This document shows positions 1 through 10,425 of a DNA stretch of 64,000 bases, piece after piece; position 1 is the stretch's first letter, and the number at the start of each line of letters is the position of its first letter. Made by a program: the position numbers and the translations under genes. This DNA is from Cherax quadricarinatus (lineage: Eukaryota > Arthropoda > Malacostraca > Decapoda > Parastacidae), in contig NC_091311.1 of assembly GCF_038502225.1 (NCBI RefSeq), positions 30,525,236 to 30,589,235 of the forward strand, in the 5' to 3' direction. The notes beneath the pieces were generated by a model. It made no database searches. It was not told the DNA's origin and saw only the letters and a program-made list of their open reading frames with translations.

Positions 1-139
1 ATAATCTCTCTTTGCTTTTATTCCCTTTTTTATTTCTCTCTTTAAATATACTGATTTCTTAACTGCTTCTCTCCTCATTTGATTCGTCTATATATGCCTC
101 TCTTTTGACCAATGAGATGTTTTAATCTATTATTTATCC

Positions 140-680
140 ATTTAGGATCATTTATGATAATGTCAGATCTCACGTTCAAGGAACACAACAATGTAATCAT
201 CGTAATTGCAAGGAAAATCATAGACTGGATCTCTAAAACTTTCAGAACAAGAGATGCCAAGGCAATGGTAGTTCTCCCCATTCACCAGAATATTGCTGCG
301 TACTAACGGCTCCCTCCAAGACTAGATCCAGCACCTAAATTACTGGGAGTGTTTGAAGTTCCTAGAACTGTACTCCGTAACACGAAGGCGAGAAAGATTT
401 AATTCACACCTGGAAGATGCTTGAAGGATTGGCCCCAAACCTGAACTCTGAAATAACTGCTTATGAACACAAGGGGCTTTGCAGACGGTGCAGGATACCT
501 CCAATGAAAAGCATGGGAGGGATGAATACACTGAGTGAAAACTCTAAGTGTCAAGGGACCACGACTCTTCAACACCGTCCCTTCATGCATAAGGTGGATT
601 ACTAACAAACCTCTAGCTTGATCGATCAGGCAAGCAACCAGGATGCCTGGTCAGGGACCGGGCCGAAGGGGCGGTGACCT
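140..680 (+). pseudogene. LINE group A, decayed 3' half of ORF2
   Basis: Broken frames match the C-terminal half of the better copy at 10665-11579. At 145-290 one frame reads SDLTFKEHNN and then FRTRDAKAM, and at 412-480 another reads WKMLEGLAPNLNSEI. The end, at 610-675, carries the group's conserved tail with a DQAS...DAWSGTGP-like reading. The frames are offset and contain stops, so this is a dead copy. It lies downstream of the reverse transcriptase palm domain in the parent element. There is no sign of host coding function. Confidence 0.75.
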
Positions 681-902
681 CCGAAAACGACTCCAGGTAT
701 ATGGATACTAAATGTTTAGACAAACTAACACAGTCTGTAGCTTCAAAAATTGGTTGGACAAATATATCAGTACAAAAAGGATTCGTAAGTATGACACATG
801 TGCAGTACCTCGGTGTATTTGTAGACGAGACGTTTCGCCATCTAGAGGTTTTTCCAATCCAATACAGAAAATATATACTGGAGACAGTAGAAGGTAATTT
901 TT

Positions 903-1340
903 AGATGTTCAGTCCCTCAACCTAGATAGACACAGTATGTGGAAAAATACAGTTATATACAGATCAGGATATCTATTAAAGGAAACGTTCCGCCATGAGT
1001 GGCTTCTTCAGCGGCGAAACATTTCCTCCAATAAATGACACTTATGTACAATAAGTGTCTTTTTCTGCATCTTGTCGGAGTCACCATACCACTTTTATTA
1101 TAGAGAGTGTTCAGTTTCATGCCTTGACAATTGTGTAGCACAAGCACGAGGACAGAGACTTGTGTACAAGAGTCAGAGGAGAAATAGTAGTTGTACAGTA
1201 CCTCTAGCAAGAAGTTACAGCGTACACAGAGGACTACACTATGAAGAATGAAATTTCTCAAGGCACGGAACATCCCTTCCCTCACTACATACAGTGCTCT
1301 CAGTCTCATATTTGACATAGACAACGTCATAAATCATAAT
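903..1340 (-). repeat. Degraded copy of the hammerhead-like repeat family G
   Basis: GTCCCTCAACCT at 915-926 and a GCCACT...ATGGC hairpin followed by GGAACG (minus strand, about 985-1020) match the internal parts of the unit at 9307-10412. On the minus strand the core reads CTGAAGA, a change from CTGATGA, and the later GAAA is altered to GGAA. Any ribozyme activity would therefore be lost. The remainder of the span is alignable only in pieces. Confidence 0.5.
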
Positions 1341-1420
1341 GTAGCATCATCATTCATAGATGATATCAGGATTTGTAAGATGTATGTATGAGTGCTCTTC
1401 AAGGCGCTTACCTTTTTGCT

Positions 1421-1555
1421 GGTGAGGACACTTGATTCAGAGAATTGAAGCTCTCCTCATCGTTCTAGGATCAGACTTGTTTACTTCCCATGAAGCCATG
1501 AACCAATGGCCCTTACTGGTTTAGCGCTGCGAACGCAGCAATAAGAATTCATACT
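1421..1555 (-). repeat. SINE-like family E copy
   Basis: The stretch resembles a dispersed family also seen at 2308, 7695, 21075, 52965 and 53235. Shared landmarks are a CTTGATTCAGAGAATTG-like start, a TCTAGGATCAGA middle and TTTAGCGCT near the end, followed by an A/T-rich tail. In the other orientation the family begins GGGGAAGCGCTAA. No polymerase III boxes were convincing, so calling it a SINE rests on size, tail and copy number. Confidence 0.5.
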
Positions 1556-1867
1556 GAACTAACCTTCGTCGACGAAAGGCTCATGCAGAGCATGATGGGA
1601 AGAAAAAACGACAAGCTAAAAACTGGTACAAGGTAAAATCGCAGTCAAACCATTCAGATGATAAGAACGTAAGAGTCTAGGGAAAACCACGTCGGAAGAT
1701 CTTCACATCTCGGGCACAATTTTTTCCGATCAAAATTATGAAGAACTTTCCACAGAATTAATGTCAATAAAATGATGATACAAAATTCCCGTCTAAAGAG
1801 CACAAACTTGTCCTATTTAGACTGGAATTCTTTGCAGTTTATTAACAGCTCTAATATCCTCTTTATT

Positions 1868-2048
1868 ACAACCACCACTACCACGACCCTCGTCACTATC
1901 AGCAGTACCACCGATACAAACGTCACCACCACTATTCCCAGCATCACCACTACTACAATGTCCACCATCCTCAGTAGCACCAAGATCACCACAGCCACCA
2001 CCAGCGATCGTCATCATCTTGCTATCACCATCATCATCATCTTCCATC
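1868..2048. repeat. (ACC/ATC)n trinucleotide-rich array
   Basis: The span is an imperfect run of CAC, ACC and ATC triplets. It gives low-complexity open frames on both strands (poly-Thr on plus, poly-Val on minus), which are not evidence of a gene. It is the reverse-complement type of the larger GGT/GAT array at 13.0-14.3 kb. Confidence 0.85.
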
Positions 2049-2307
2049 ACCAGGACCTGTCAACTCTCCCCGACACCTCCCCTTCAACTCGATCTCCATC
2101 CTTCTCTCAAACGAATGATTGATGGTTGGCACAAGAGCCGCCATCAAACGCCAGCCTCAGCGTGTTCTCCCATCGAGCAGTTCAAGAAGACGAAGAAGAC
2201 AAAGAAGAACAAGTTGCTAAAACCTACTATTAAATGTAAGATGATATTTTAATTCTTCATCTTTGTGTATTGTATTCTGTCTGGAACTAAAGTGTGCCTT
2301 GATGCTA

Positions 2308-2440
2308 GTTAAGGGCTCTTGATTCAGGTAGGTAGGTACCCTTTTTTCTTCGGATCAAGACTGATTGCCTCCCATTCTCCAGGCTTTGTATGACTCTGGT
2401 TTAGCATTTTCAAAAAAATAAGAATAAATTGTTATTATTA
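2308..2440 (-). repeat. SINE-like family E copy with A/T tail
   Basis: It shares GGGCTCTTGATTCA at the start, GGATCAAG in the middle and TTTAGCATTT near the end with the copy at 21075-21235. It is followed by AAATAAGAATAAATTGTTATTATT, which fits the usual A/T-rich triplet tail of this family. A (GGTA) tetranucleotide slip, GTAGGTAGGTAC, lies inside it. Confidence 0.5.
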
Positions 2441-2549
2441 ATATAGATTCGTCATAATTTAAGATCTCTTCTTTCGTTTACATTCTAATAGTGTACAATA
2501 TTTCATGAAGAATGTAAATCGAAATGCAATGGTCGAACAGTTTATGTGC

Positions 2550-2700
2550 ATTTAACCTACAACACAATGGCTGGACCAATTCATATCTAACCCACAACAC
2601 AACGGCTGGAACAATTCACATGTAATCCACAACACAATACCCGGAACAATTAACATCTAACTCACAACACAATTACTGGAACAATTCACATTTCATCTAA
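2550..2700. repeat. About 36-bp minisatellite, four imperfect units
   Basis: The phrase ACAACACAATGGCTGGA, followed by CAATTCACATCTAAC-like text, recurs four times with substitutions (near 2560, 2597, 2635 and 2668). The unit length is about 36 bp. Nothing coding is seen. Confidence 0.8.
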
Positions 2701-2891
2701 CACAAGCGCACCCTTTTGCAATTGTTCCAACTTCGACTTATTTCTTGTCCTTTATCGCATATGCCTCTTACCTACCGTTTAGCACTATATAACTTTACTG
2801 GATTTGGAGCTTTATAAATATGTTAACAAAAACAACACCAATAATAACAAAAACAACACTGGCAACAACCATAGCAACAACAACGACAATT

Positions 2892-2892
2892 C

Positions 2893-2941
<49 letters not shown>
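2892..2941. repeat. (TAA)n microsatellite
   Basis: An uninterrupted TAA run is preceded by ACA/ACAACA-rich sequence from 2820. It explains the poly-Ile and poly-Tyr frames here. Confidence 0.95.
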
Positions 2942-2942
<1 letters not shown>

Positions 2943-3260
2943 CTTCTTGCTAAATTCATCTTCCTTCACTATCATACTTTTCGCCTGTCCCGTCACTCTG
3001 TTGATAACAGATTCCTTCAGTTTAGGAAGACAAGTGACTGTTGTATATGTATGAGTGACTCGGCTGTTCGAGTACTGAGGGTTTTCAGTCTCTGTTAAGG
3101 ACAAAATTTGATCTTATCTGCGGTGGCTCTTGCTGAATTTCGTAGTATAAGCAGCCATCAATCAAAAGAAAATTATGTACTGCAGAAAAATCTTACTCTC
3201 CACTGGATAAAATCATAAATTGTTGGAAGAAATTAGTTTGTAAAAAATAAATCAGTCTTT

Positions 3261-3262
<2 letters not shown>

Positions 3263-3292
<30 letters not shown>
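3263..3292. repeat. (GT)n microsatellite
   Basis: This is a short pure GT run. The flanking 300 bases on the left hold nothing recognisable. Confidence 0.95.
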
Positions 3293-3296
<4 letters not shown>

Positions 3297-3335
3297 AGCG
3301 CAAAACAAGTTACAGAGGATGGAAAACATTATTTC

Positions 3336-3560
3336 CACGGCTTTCACACTCGTGCTTCGTCAGGAACTATGCAATGTTGCAAGACTTGCAAGAGATAGGT
3401 TGAAGGGAAAGTTATCTCAGAGGTAAGGTGGCGTGTGCTGGCATTGACCCACGGGATGGGACAGTGTCAGCACACTCTATGACAACTTCACCCTCAACCT
3501 ATCTGCTCCAGTCTTTCAACACTGCATAGCTCCTGACGAAACACGAGTGTGTGAAAGGTC
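3336..3560. repeat. Inverted pair of family F repeats (hammerhead-like ends)
   Basis: Two arms of about 80 bp face each other (3342-3420 and about 3470-3556). The right arm on plus reads AGCTC (3528-3532), CTGACGA (3533-3539), one extra A, ACAC paired with GTGT (3541-3544 and 3549-3552), then GAAA (3553-3556). The left arm carries the same order on minus. The core differs from CTGATGA by one base. Family members with the intact core are at 21325 and 22392. The arrangement resembles the inverted units at 9307-10412. Confidence 0.6.
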
Positions 3561-4184
3561 GTATGCTAATGTTTTTCATCCCCCCATCGCTTAGAAAATA
3601 TTCATTTTGAAGATAAGACATAAAACTGTAAATATTTCAGAGGCCAAATATCAAATGTAAAGAAGCCTCGAATTTAGGTTTCTTCTTAAAATCTGACAAA
3701 CCTTTAAAGAATATAACCAACCAGCGAAAACGTTTTTCTAATTCCTCAACGTAACTGGAATGTGAGGAGTGCGGGATCAAGTCCTTTTTTTATATGTTTC
3801 TTGTGAGATATTAATACTAGTTTTAATACTTGTACAAATTCATATACTCCAGTCGCTTTTGTCATGGAATTCTAAAAATCTCCCGAAAGCAGTGTGAGAC
3901 AAGAGGTAATTATTCTCATTAGTTCATGTACACCAAGAGTGTTTCTTGGGATGAATTAGCATGTGGTAGTGAACGCGATGTTGGAGTGGGGAGGCCAAAG
4001 TAATTCTAACATATCTTCTTTTTTTCTCTAGTCCACAGTCAGGCCAGAAGGTAAACTTGAGTAATGATCCGGTAGCGAAGTCAAAGTCTATCGCGAGAGT
4101 ATGCGCCGAAAATCATAAGGATATCTACGAAGAATTCACTTCAAGATACCAAGAGAGTTTCACATGAAAGAAAGAAAGCTAATG

Positions 4185-4645
4185 CCTGAGCTGAGAAAGG
4201 TAGAGATATATCATGCTCTACACCTGGAAGATTCTGGAGGGACTGGTCCCTAACCTGCACTCAGAAATCACTCCCTACGAAAGCAAAAGACTTGGTAGGC
4301 GATGTAACATACCCTCAGTGAAAAGTAGGGGCGCCACTGGTACACTAAGAGAAAACACAATAAGTGTCCGGGGCCCAAGACTGTTCAACAGCCTCTCACC
4401 AGGTATAATGGGAATTACCAATAGACCTCTTGTTATCTTCAAGAGGGAGCTAGATACCTAAAGTCACGTACGAACCACAGCCCGGATCAGCCGGGCTGTG
4501 GTTCGTACGTTGGACTACATGCGGCCAGCAGTAACAGCCTCTTTGATCAGGCCCTGATCCACCGGGAGGCTTGGTCATGTACCGGGCCATGGGGGCGTTG
4601 ATCCCCGGAATGCCCTCCAGGTAGACTCCAGGTAGGTAGGTAGCC
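4185..4645 (+). pseudogene. LINE group A, 5'-truncated 3' end
   Basis: The frame from 4213 reads YTWKILEGLVPNLHSEI and then YESKRLGRRCNIPSVKSRG, very close to the copy at 11205-11330. It continues to FNSLSPGIMGITNRP and FKRELDT before a stop created by a local inverted duplication (4466-4510). The 3' end CTCCAGGTAGACTCCAGGTAGGTAGGTAG (4616-4642) is the group's repeating tail motif. Only the C-terminal region of ORF2 is present. Confidence 0.85.
4466..4510. repeat. Perfect 20-bp stem, 5-nt loop hairpin inside LINE A
   Basis: Bases 4466-4485 are the exact reverse complement of 4491-4510, with loop ATCAG. Other group A copies have only the right-hand half, preceded by GACCAG. The left half is therefore a local snap-back duplication, which also destroys the reading frame. 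Confidence 0.9.
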
Positions 4646-4689
4646 CAGAGTGGAAGTGTGGGAGGGGAAAGTGTGTGCGTGTGTGAGTG

Positions 4690-4802
4690 TGGGATGTAGT
4701 GTGCTCACCTAATTGTACTCACCTAATTGTTGTTGCAGGGGTCGAGACTCAGCTCCTGGCCCCGCCCCTTCACCGACCGCTTCTAGGTCCTCTCTCCCCA
4801 GT
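4690..4802 (-). mobile_element. LINE group B 3' end abutting (GT)n
   Basis: On the minus strand it reads GGCCAGGAGCTGAGTCTCGA, CCCCTGCAACAACAATTAGG, then two copies of a TGAGTAC/TGAGCAC-type tail ending next to GT-rich sequence at 4690. This is the same 3' terminus as at 47862, 51640 and 23221. Only the last 100 bp of the element are present. Confidence 0.8.
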
Positions 4803-4812
4803 GTGTGCGAGG

Positions 4813-4848
4813 TAACACGTGTGCGTGTGTGCGTGTGTGCGTGTGTTC

Positions 4849-4944
<96 letters not shown>

Positions 4945-4945
4945 G
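4813..4945. repeat. (GT)n microsatellite array
   Basis: GT repeats with a few GC interruptions start immediately beside the LINE B fragment. The HTHTHT and VCVCVC frames here are artefacts of the repeat. Confidence 0.95.
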
Positions 4946-5099
4946 TGTGAAGGGAGGGTAGAATAAGTTAAGGTCGTTAGCTTGGCAGTGGTCGGGAGGG
5001 AGGGAGGGTGGTGACAGCCTCTGATGTATACCATCATCCATCATGGCAGCTTCAACTTGCTGCCGTCTCCTCCCTCCCATCAACCACCACCATAATCAC

Positions 5100-7280
5100 C
5101 ACCATAAAAAAAATCCAACTTAAAAGCTACCACCATAAACACCATAGATAGTGAGGACAACATAGCCTCCTTTATATTCTTAGCCGATTTTGCAGCCTCT
5201 TCAGTGCTAAACAAAATCCTCTTCGGCTCTTGACGCAGGGAATAAGTGTTCCCAGTTTTAGTGACAGGATAATACTGTACTTAGTCTTAAAACGTTGACA
5301 AAGGAAACATACACTGTCAACAATATGCCGTGAAATATCTAGGAAGTAAACAGAAATTTATATAGATTCCCAAAATATACCATTACATTAAAGTGTGTAA
5401 CATGCATGAACTGCAACCTTTTGAATCGAGCATTCCACACCTACTTCGACGCTGTACGTGTTTGATATCACGTTTCTTACAGTACCTTCTTCCCCAAAGA
5501 AACTTGCTACAAATAATCACTTTCTTAAATCATTTGTATAAATAATTGAAATTTCCCGTCAGTCTGCAAGCAAATATACGTAACTATACACAGTGATGAA
5601 TCTCAATGAGAGTCCACTGGCGGGGCTGCCTCTCCTTCTTTTACAGCTTTCCTAAAGAATAATAGCAGGCATGCTAAGCATAAGAATTAACAAATGGACT
5701 TCTACGTTAAAAACTGAATTGTTTGTCATCCTTTCGCAAACAATTTAGCTCCTTGAATGCATTGACTCCTGAATGCAGTGACTCGCATAATGAGTCTCAC
5801 AACATGCTCTTTAGAAAAGTCAGAAGTAGATACTTATATATCAGAGAGATAGGAGTTAATGACCAATTCTTATGGATTCCATCGATGAGTTATTCCTATA
5901 TTATGAGTGATAAATTACCAAAAAAAAAAAAGGCTTCGAGATAAGTTGAATATAACCTTCGTCACGTATTGTAATATAAGTAGAGAATAAATAATGAATC
6001 TGAATGTCATAAGACTGCAGTTAGAAACCTGAGTAGATCTTTATCTAACTGGGGCGACATGAACGTTGGTAAACACATTTACGAAGCAACTAGCAATGTA
6101 AATATACTACGGGATCACATAGTAGCCTAACTTAGGCTAGATTATAATTGCTTCAATATGGCAGCGTAACTGTCAATTTCTTTAACATTATATACTTGAT
6201 TGTCCATCTGTTGAAGATCCTAGACACACAGTATGCTAATAATACTTCATGTCATCTTATTGATAAAAATAAAAGGATAATATTTTTAATTTGCTTGTAG
6301 CAGATAAAAAGAAAAATTTGTAAATAATCGGCGGCAAAATCTAAAATCTAACCAACATCATCAGTAGCACCACAACCCTCACCATTCCCATTTACACCAC
6401 TAACCATCATTGGTATTGTTACTATTGTCGTTGTATTACTGCTTCTGACACTCTACAGTAATTAGGGTTGTTTCTTATATCTTGTCTTATAATCCATAAA
6501 GCAGCGAAGAATTTATCATTAATATATTAAGCTTAACTGATGCTTTCCTGCCACTTCTTTTTCTGTTTCTTCCTTCTCTTTATTCCCTGTTATCTTCTCC
6601 TGTCTAGTATCCTCATTTATCTTATTGCATGACACTTGTGACCCATTCCATCTAGTCCTTGTATCAGCGCTGTGCAGATTACCATGACCTTCACAATTAT
6701 CCCAAGTGAATGCTACCTGATACCACTGACCGCTTAAGCTGACACTTCTTTCGTTATCTGAACCGTCTGGTGACCATTGCCAACTGTGAAGAACAGTGGA
6801 TAGAGGTGGAAGTAGTGGGGAAAGGGAATATGGAGTAGAATTTCAAATACAAGGGGAAAAAATATGAAAAATGAGAAGGAGAGGTGAAGGCCAACAATTA
6901 TCTAAATTAAGTCGTAGTTATCTCTTCTTTCCTAAATTTTGATAGATGTTCCAGTGAATCAGTCCATCTGGAAAATTAAAAATCGTTAAGATTTACATAG
7001 TGGGTAGTTAGGAGGATTACCAAGGCCAGTTTCTTCTCCTTGAGTGAGGGCTACAGTGCAGCCCAGGTTCAAAATTACACTTAATTGTGTGGTGTTGGTG
7101 ATCATTGCGAGACAACGCTGGAACAGATCCTTAGACCAGTGGATGTGGCTCTCAGTGCATTGTTCCATTCATATATTTCAAGTGATCACGATCCTAAGAC
7201 CGAAATATCTTTAATAAAGATAATGTAAGTTTATGTATTCGTGTCCACTACCCTCATTAGTTGGTAATCATTCGTTTAAT
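5100..7280. other. No recognisable gene or element
   Basis: The region is A/T-rich, with short open frames that lack codon structure, splice context or similarity to anything I recognise. A purine-rich patch lies at 6785-6890. The frame at 6986-7168 (minus) is only 60 residues and shows no family motif. Confidence 0.5.
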
Positions 7281-7337
7281 ACATAGAATTTATGATTCCA
7301 AAGGATTATTATTCTTATTGCTGTTCTTCTTATTACT

Positions 7338-7338
7338 A

Positions 7339-7371
<33 letters not shown>
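7338..7371. repeat. (ATT)n microsatellite
   Basis: This is a pure ATT run flanked by A/T-rich sequence. Confidence 0.95.
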
Positions 7372-7694
7372 ATGTTCAATTTTGCGTCTGTTAATCGGAC
7401 ACCATGAGTGCCAGTGCTAGTGACAAGCAAGTTCCACTTAGCTAGGGTCGAAATCTCGAGTGGCACTCTGATGGCCTGTCGTGTTCTTGACCTGACCTTA
7501 AGAGTCGTCTCACCATCCATCAGCGGGGTCATGAGGCCACGCTCACAGACCTGACCTGACCCTCCAGGTCATCCATCACACAGAGAATGGGCCAAGCATT
7601 AGCGCTGGTGCTGGTGTCTCCCTTCCCGTGGGGTCACCTAACACGGAGGTGGTCGGCTGGATTGGCTACCTAGAGGTTGGCGTAGTTGCTCACT

Positions 7695-7790
7695 GAGGGC
7701 TATAGATCTAAGGAATTGGGGGTCAATCTCTTCTGACTGCTTCCATTTTCCGGGCACTCTATGCCCCAACGGGTTTAGTGCTTCCCCCTA
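7695..7790 (-). repeat. SINE-like family E copy, partial
   Basis: It shares AGATCTAAGGAATTGG, then TGCTTCCATTTTCC, and ends in CGGGTTTAGTGCTTCCCCCT, which is nearly identical to the end of the copy at 21205-21222. Upstream text at 7590-7690 may belong to an older related copy. Confidence 0.55.
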
Positions 7791-7879
7791 AAAGCTGTAA
7801 TTTGATGGACGTGGAGTATTGGTTGGTGTATTGCGAAGAACAGAAGTAAACTAATTTTTACGCTTTTTCCGAAACACCT

Positions 7880-8475
7880 ATATGTTGTTGCAGGGGTCGA
7901 ATCACAGCTCCTGGCCCCGCCTCTTCGCTAGTCGCTACTACGTCCACTCTCTTTAAGCTATGTGTGGATCCCGCCTCAACCACATCACTCTCCAGATGCT
8001 TCCACTTCCTGATAACTATAAAACTGAAGAAATGCTTCTTAACATACCTTTGGCTCATCTGAGTTTTCAACTTCAAGCTGTGTATTCTTGTTCCTATTTC
8101 TAAACTCTGAGAATTTCTGTCTCTGTTCAGCCTGTCAATTCATCTCTGTATTTGGTACGTCATTATCACAACCCCCTAGTCCTCCTGTCTTCCAGAATCA
8201 TCAGGTTGAATTCCCTTAACCTCTCTTCGTAGTACTTACCCCATAGCTCCGAGACTAATCTTGTTGAAAGCCTCTGCACCTACTCCAGTTTCTTGATATT
8301 CTTGACCAGGTGTGGGGTTCCATACTGGTAGTGTATACTCCAATATGGGCCTGACGTATACGGAGTACAGTGTCGTGAATGACTCCTTAATTAGATGTCG
8401 AAAAGCTATTCTAAGATTTGCCAGGCGCCCATAAGCTGCAGCAGTATTATTTGGGTTATATGCCCCTCGGAAGGA
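7880..8475 (-). pseudogene. LINE group B, ORF2 C-terminal region and 3' end
   Basis: On minus, one frame (8076-7858) reads MKLKTQMSQRYVKKHFF, KWKHLESDVVEAG and SEEAGPGAVIRPLQQ. These match KLKTQMNQRDVRKYFF and VVEAG in the best copy at 47938-49233. Further upstream (8230-8470) the text matches the YGRLANLR...LYTVYVRPILEYG region in broken frames. The tail after CAACAAC is cut short. The copy is a fossil containing only sequence downstream of the catalytic residues. Confidence 0.8.
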
Positions 8476-8489
8476 AGTGCTAACCAGGG

Positions 8490-9306
8490 AAGTCGAAAAT
8501 ATTGAGCTGAAGTTAAAGGACTCATACAGGATCTAGGAGAGACAAGAGGAGCTAAAAGCGATTAGTGAAATTGGAAGAATTTCGAAACATTTCTTTTCAT
8601 ATGCCAAAAACAAGTCAAAAACCACTTTTAGTATAGGGCCCCTGCTCAGACAAGACGGATCCTACACAGACGACAACAAACAAATGAGTGAGATACTGAA
8701 ATTGCAGTATGACTCAGTGTTCAGCGAGCCACTGACCAGTCTAAAGATAGACAATCCAAACAATTTTTTCATGAATGAGCCGCAAAACCCTGCCAATGTG
8801 GGCCAGATTCATGACATAACCCTAACTCCACCAGACTTTGAGAAAGTCATCGACAATGTGCCCATGCACTCAGCCCCAGGCCCAGACTCGTGGAACTCTG
8901 TATTCATTAAGAACTGCAAGAAACTCCTCTCACGGGCCCTAAGTATGCTATGGAGAAGGAGCTTAGACACAGGCGAGATTCCACAGTCACTAAAACCAAC
9001 AGATATAGCCCCACTCCATAAAGGTGGCAGTAAAGCAGTAGCTAAGAACTAAAGACCAATAGCTTTAACGTCCCGCATCATAAAAATCTTTCAAAAAGTT
9101 CTAAGAAGCAGGATAGCAAACCACCTGGACTCCCAAAATTTGCACAACCCAGGGCAACATGGTTTCAGAGCAGGTCGCTCCTGCCTTTTACAACTGCTTG
9201 ACCACTATGATATGGTCCTGGATGCACTGGTAAACAAACAGAATGCAGATGTAATATACACAGATTTTGCAAAAGCCTTTGACAAGTGCGACTATGGTGT
9301 AATAGC
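8490..9306 (+). pseudogene. LINE group A reverse transcriptase, 5' part
   Basis: This is a non-LTR retrotransposon ORF2 fragment covering the start of the reverse transcriptase. Broken frames give HFFSYAKNKSK (about 8585-8620), then from 8684 LQYDSVFSEP, PMHSAPGPDSWNSVFIK, PTDIAPLHKGG, a stop at 9050, RPIALTSRIIKI, GQHGFRAGRSC and VIYTDFAKAFDKCDYG at 9251-9299. The last contains the first catalytic aspartate (DFAKAFD motif). No endonuclease is visible upstream, so the copy is 5'-truncated near 8490. The coding sequence stops at a 1.1-kb nested insertion and resumes at 10426. Confidence 0.85.
9294..9306 (+). repeat. Target-site duplication, left copy
   Basis: The 13-bp sequence ATGGTGTAATAGC is repeated exactly at 10413-10425. 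The two copies bracket the nested insertion, and removing one restores the LINE reading ...YGVIAHKMRAKG. Confidence 0.9.
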
Positions 9307-9370
9307 TGTGATGAATGGTTTGAAAAACCGACAAGTTGAAGATTGAGACACTTATGCAGCATATGGGAAT

Positions 9371-9423
9371 CTTTATTCAGGAAACGTTTCGCCACACAGT
9401 GGCTTCATCAGTCCAATACAAAG
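9371..9423 (-). ncRNA. Hammerhead-like ribozyme motif, unit 1
   Basis: It is identical in layout to the plus-strand copy at 10327-10379: outer stem CTTT/AAAG, inner stem GGA/TCC, CTGATGA, one extra A, GCCAC-TGT-GTGGC hairpin, GAAA, CGTTT. The predicted cleavage positions of units 1 and 2 are 378 nt apart, which would be the monomer length. Confidence 0.55.
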
Positions 9424-9748
9424 AGGAAGGCGTAAGGAGAGGAGGAGAATGAGGTAATCAGTCCCTCAACCTGGAGTCGATGTGTTCAGTCCATCAATCT
9501 TGTAGAATGAACAGCATAGGGCCGTAGACGTGGCTTATATACTGTAGTGAGGTGACGTGAAGCAGATGGAGGCGGGGTCATAGTGGTACCATCCACTAGT
9601 CGAAGTAGGTCTTCGTCCAAAGGTTGAACAAGTGTTGAAGAATTCTTTGTAACAAGATCACATGATACTGCAGTGTCGGACAGTTGTGACGAATGGTTTG
9701 AAAAACCGACAAGTTGAAGATTGAGACACTTATGCAGCATATGGGAAT

Positions 9749-9801
9749 CTTTATTCAGGAAACGTTTCGCCACACAGTGGCTTCATCAGTCCAATACAAA
9801 G
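9749..9801 (-). ncRNA. Hammerhead-like ribozyme motif, unit 2
   Basis: This is the second direct copy, exactly 378 bp after the first, with the same core and stems. The base-for-base conservation between units fits recent origin from one multimeric RNA or circle. Confidence 0.55.
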
Positions 9802-10326
9802 AGGAAGGCGTAAGGAGAGGAGGAGAATGAGGTAATCAGTCCCTCAACCTGGAGTCGATGTGTTCAGTCCATCAATCTTGTAGAAAGTACAGCATAGGGC
9901 CGTAGACGTGGCTTATATACTGTAGTGAGGTGACGTGAAGCAGATGGAGGCGGGGTCATAGTGGTACCATCCACTAGTCGAAGTAGGTCTTCGTCCAAAG
10001 GTTGAATAAATGCTGCATAAGTGTCTCAATCTTCAACTTGTCGGTTTTTCAAACCATTCGTCACAACTGTCCGACACTGCAGTATCATGTGATCTTGTTA
10101 CAAAGAATTCTTCAACACTTGTTCAACCTTTGGACGAAGACCTACTTCGACTAGTGGATGGTACCACTATGACCCCGCCTCCATCTGCTTCACGTCACCT
10201 CACTACAGTATATAAGCCACGTCTACGGCCCTATGCTGTACTTTCTACAAGATTGATGGACTGAACACATCGACTACAGGTTGAGGGACTGATTACCTCA
10301 TTCTCCTCCTCTCCTTACGCCTTCCT

Positions 10327-10379
10327 CTTTGTATTGGACTGATGAAGCCACTGTGTGGCGAAACGTTTCCTGAATAAAG
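10327..10379 (+). ncRNA. Hammerhead-like ribozyme motif, unit 3 (inverted)
   Basis: Stem I outer part is CTTT 10327-10330 with AAAG 10376-10379. Its inner part is GGA 10336-10338 with TCC 10368-10370. The core CTGATGA lies at 10339-10345. Stem II is GCCAC 10347-10351 with GTGGC 10355-10359 (loop TGT), and GAAA is at 10360-10363. Stem III would be AC/GT (10363-10366) with no loop, so cleavage after 10367 would need a dimer. Deviation: one extra A (10346) between CTGATGA and stem II. AATAAA (10373-10378) overlaps the outer stem. Confidence 0.55.
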
Positions 10380-10412
10380 ATTCCCATATTCTGCATAAGT
10401 GTCTCAATCTTC

Positions 10413-10425
10413 ATGGTGTAATAGC
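10413..10425 (+). repeat. Target-site duplication, right copy
   Basis: This is an exact copy of 9294-9306, after which LINE A coding sequence resumes as HKMRAKGTTGKVGRW. Confidence 0.9.

Larger units (their letters stand above)
9307..10412. mobile_element. Nested retrozyme-like insertion: two direct and one inverted unit
   Basis: A 1,106-bp insertion sits between exact 13-bp target duplications. The same landmark GAATGGTTTG occurs at 9313 and 9691, giving a 378-bp direct period, and its reverse complement occurs at 10050. The switch in orientation is at about 10005-10010. Each unit contains a TATATAAG box-like site (GCTTATATA on plus in units 1 and 2), an AATAAA hexamer and a hammerhead-like fold. 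There is no open frame, so it is non-autonomous. Tandem units of 170-400 bp with type I hammerheads are described for animal retrozymes and for Penelope-like elements. The assignment here is by structure only. Confidence 0.7.
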
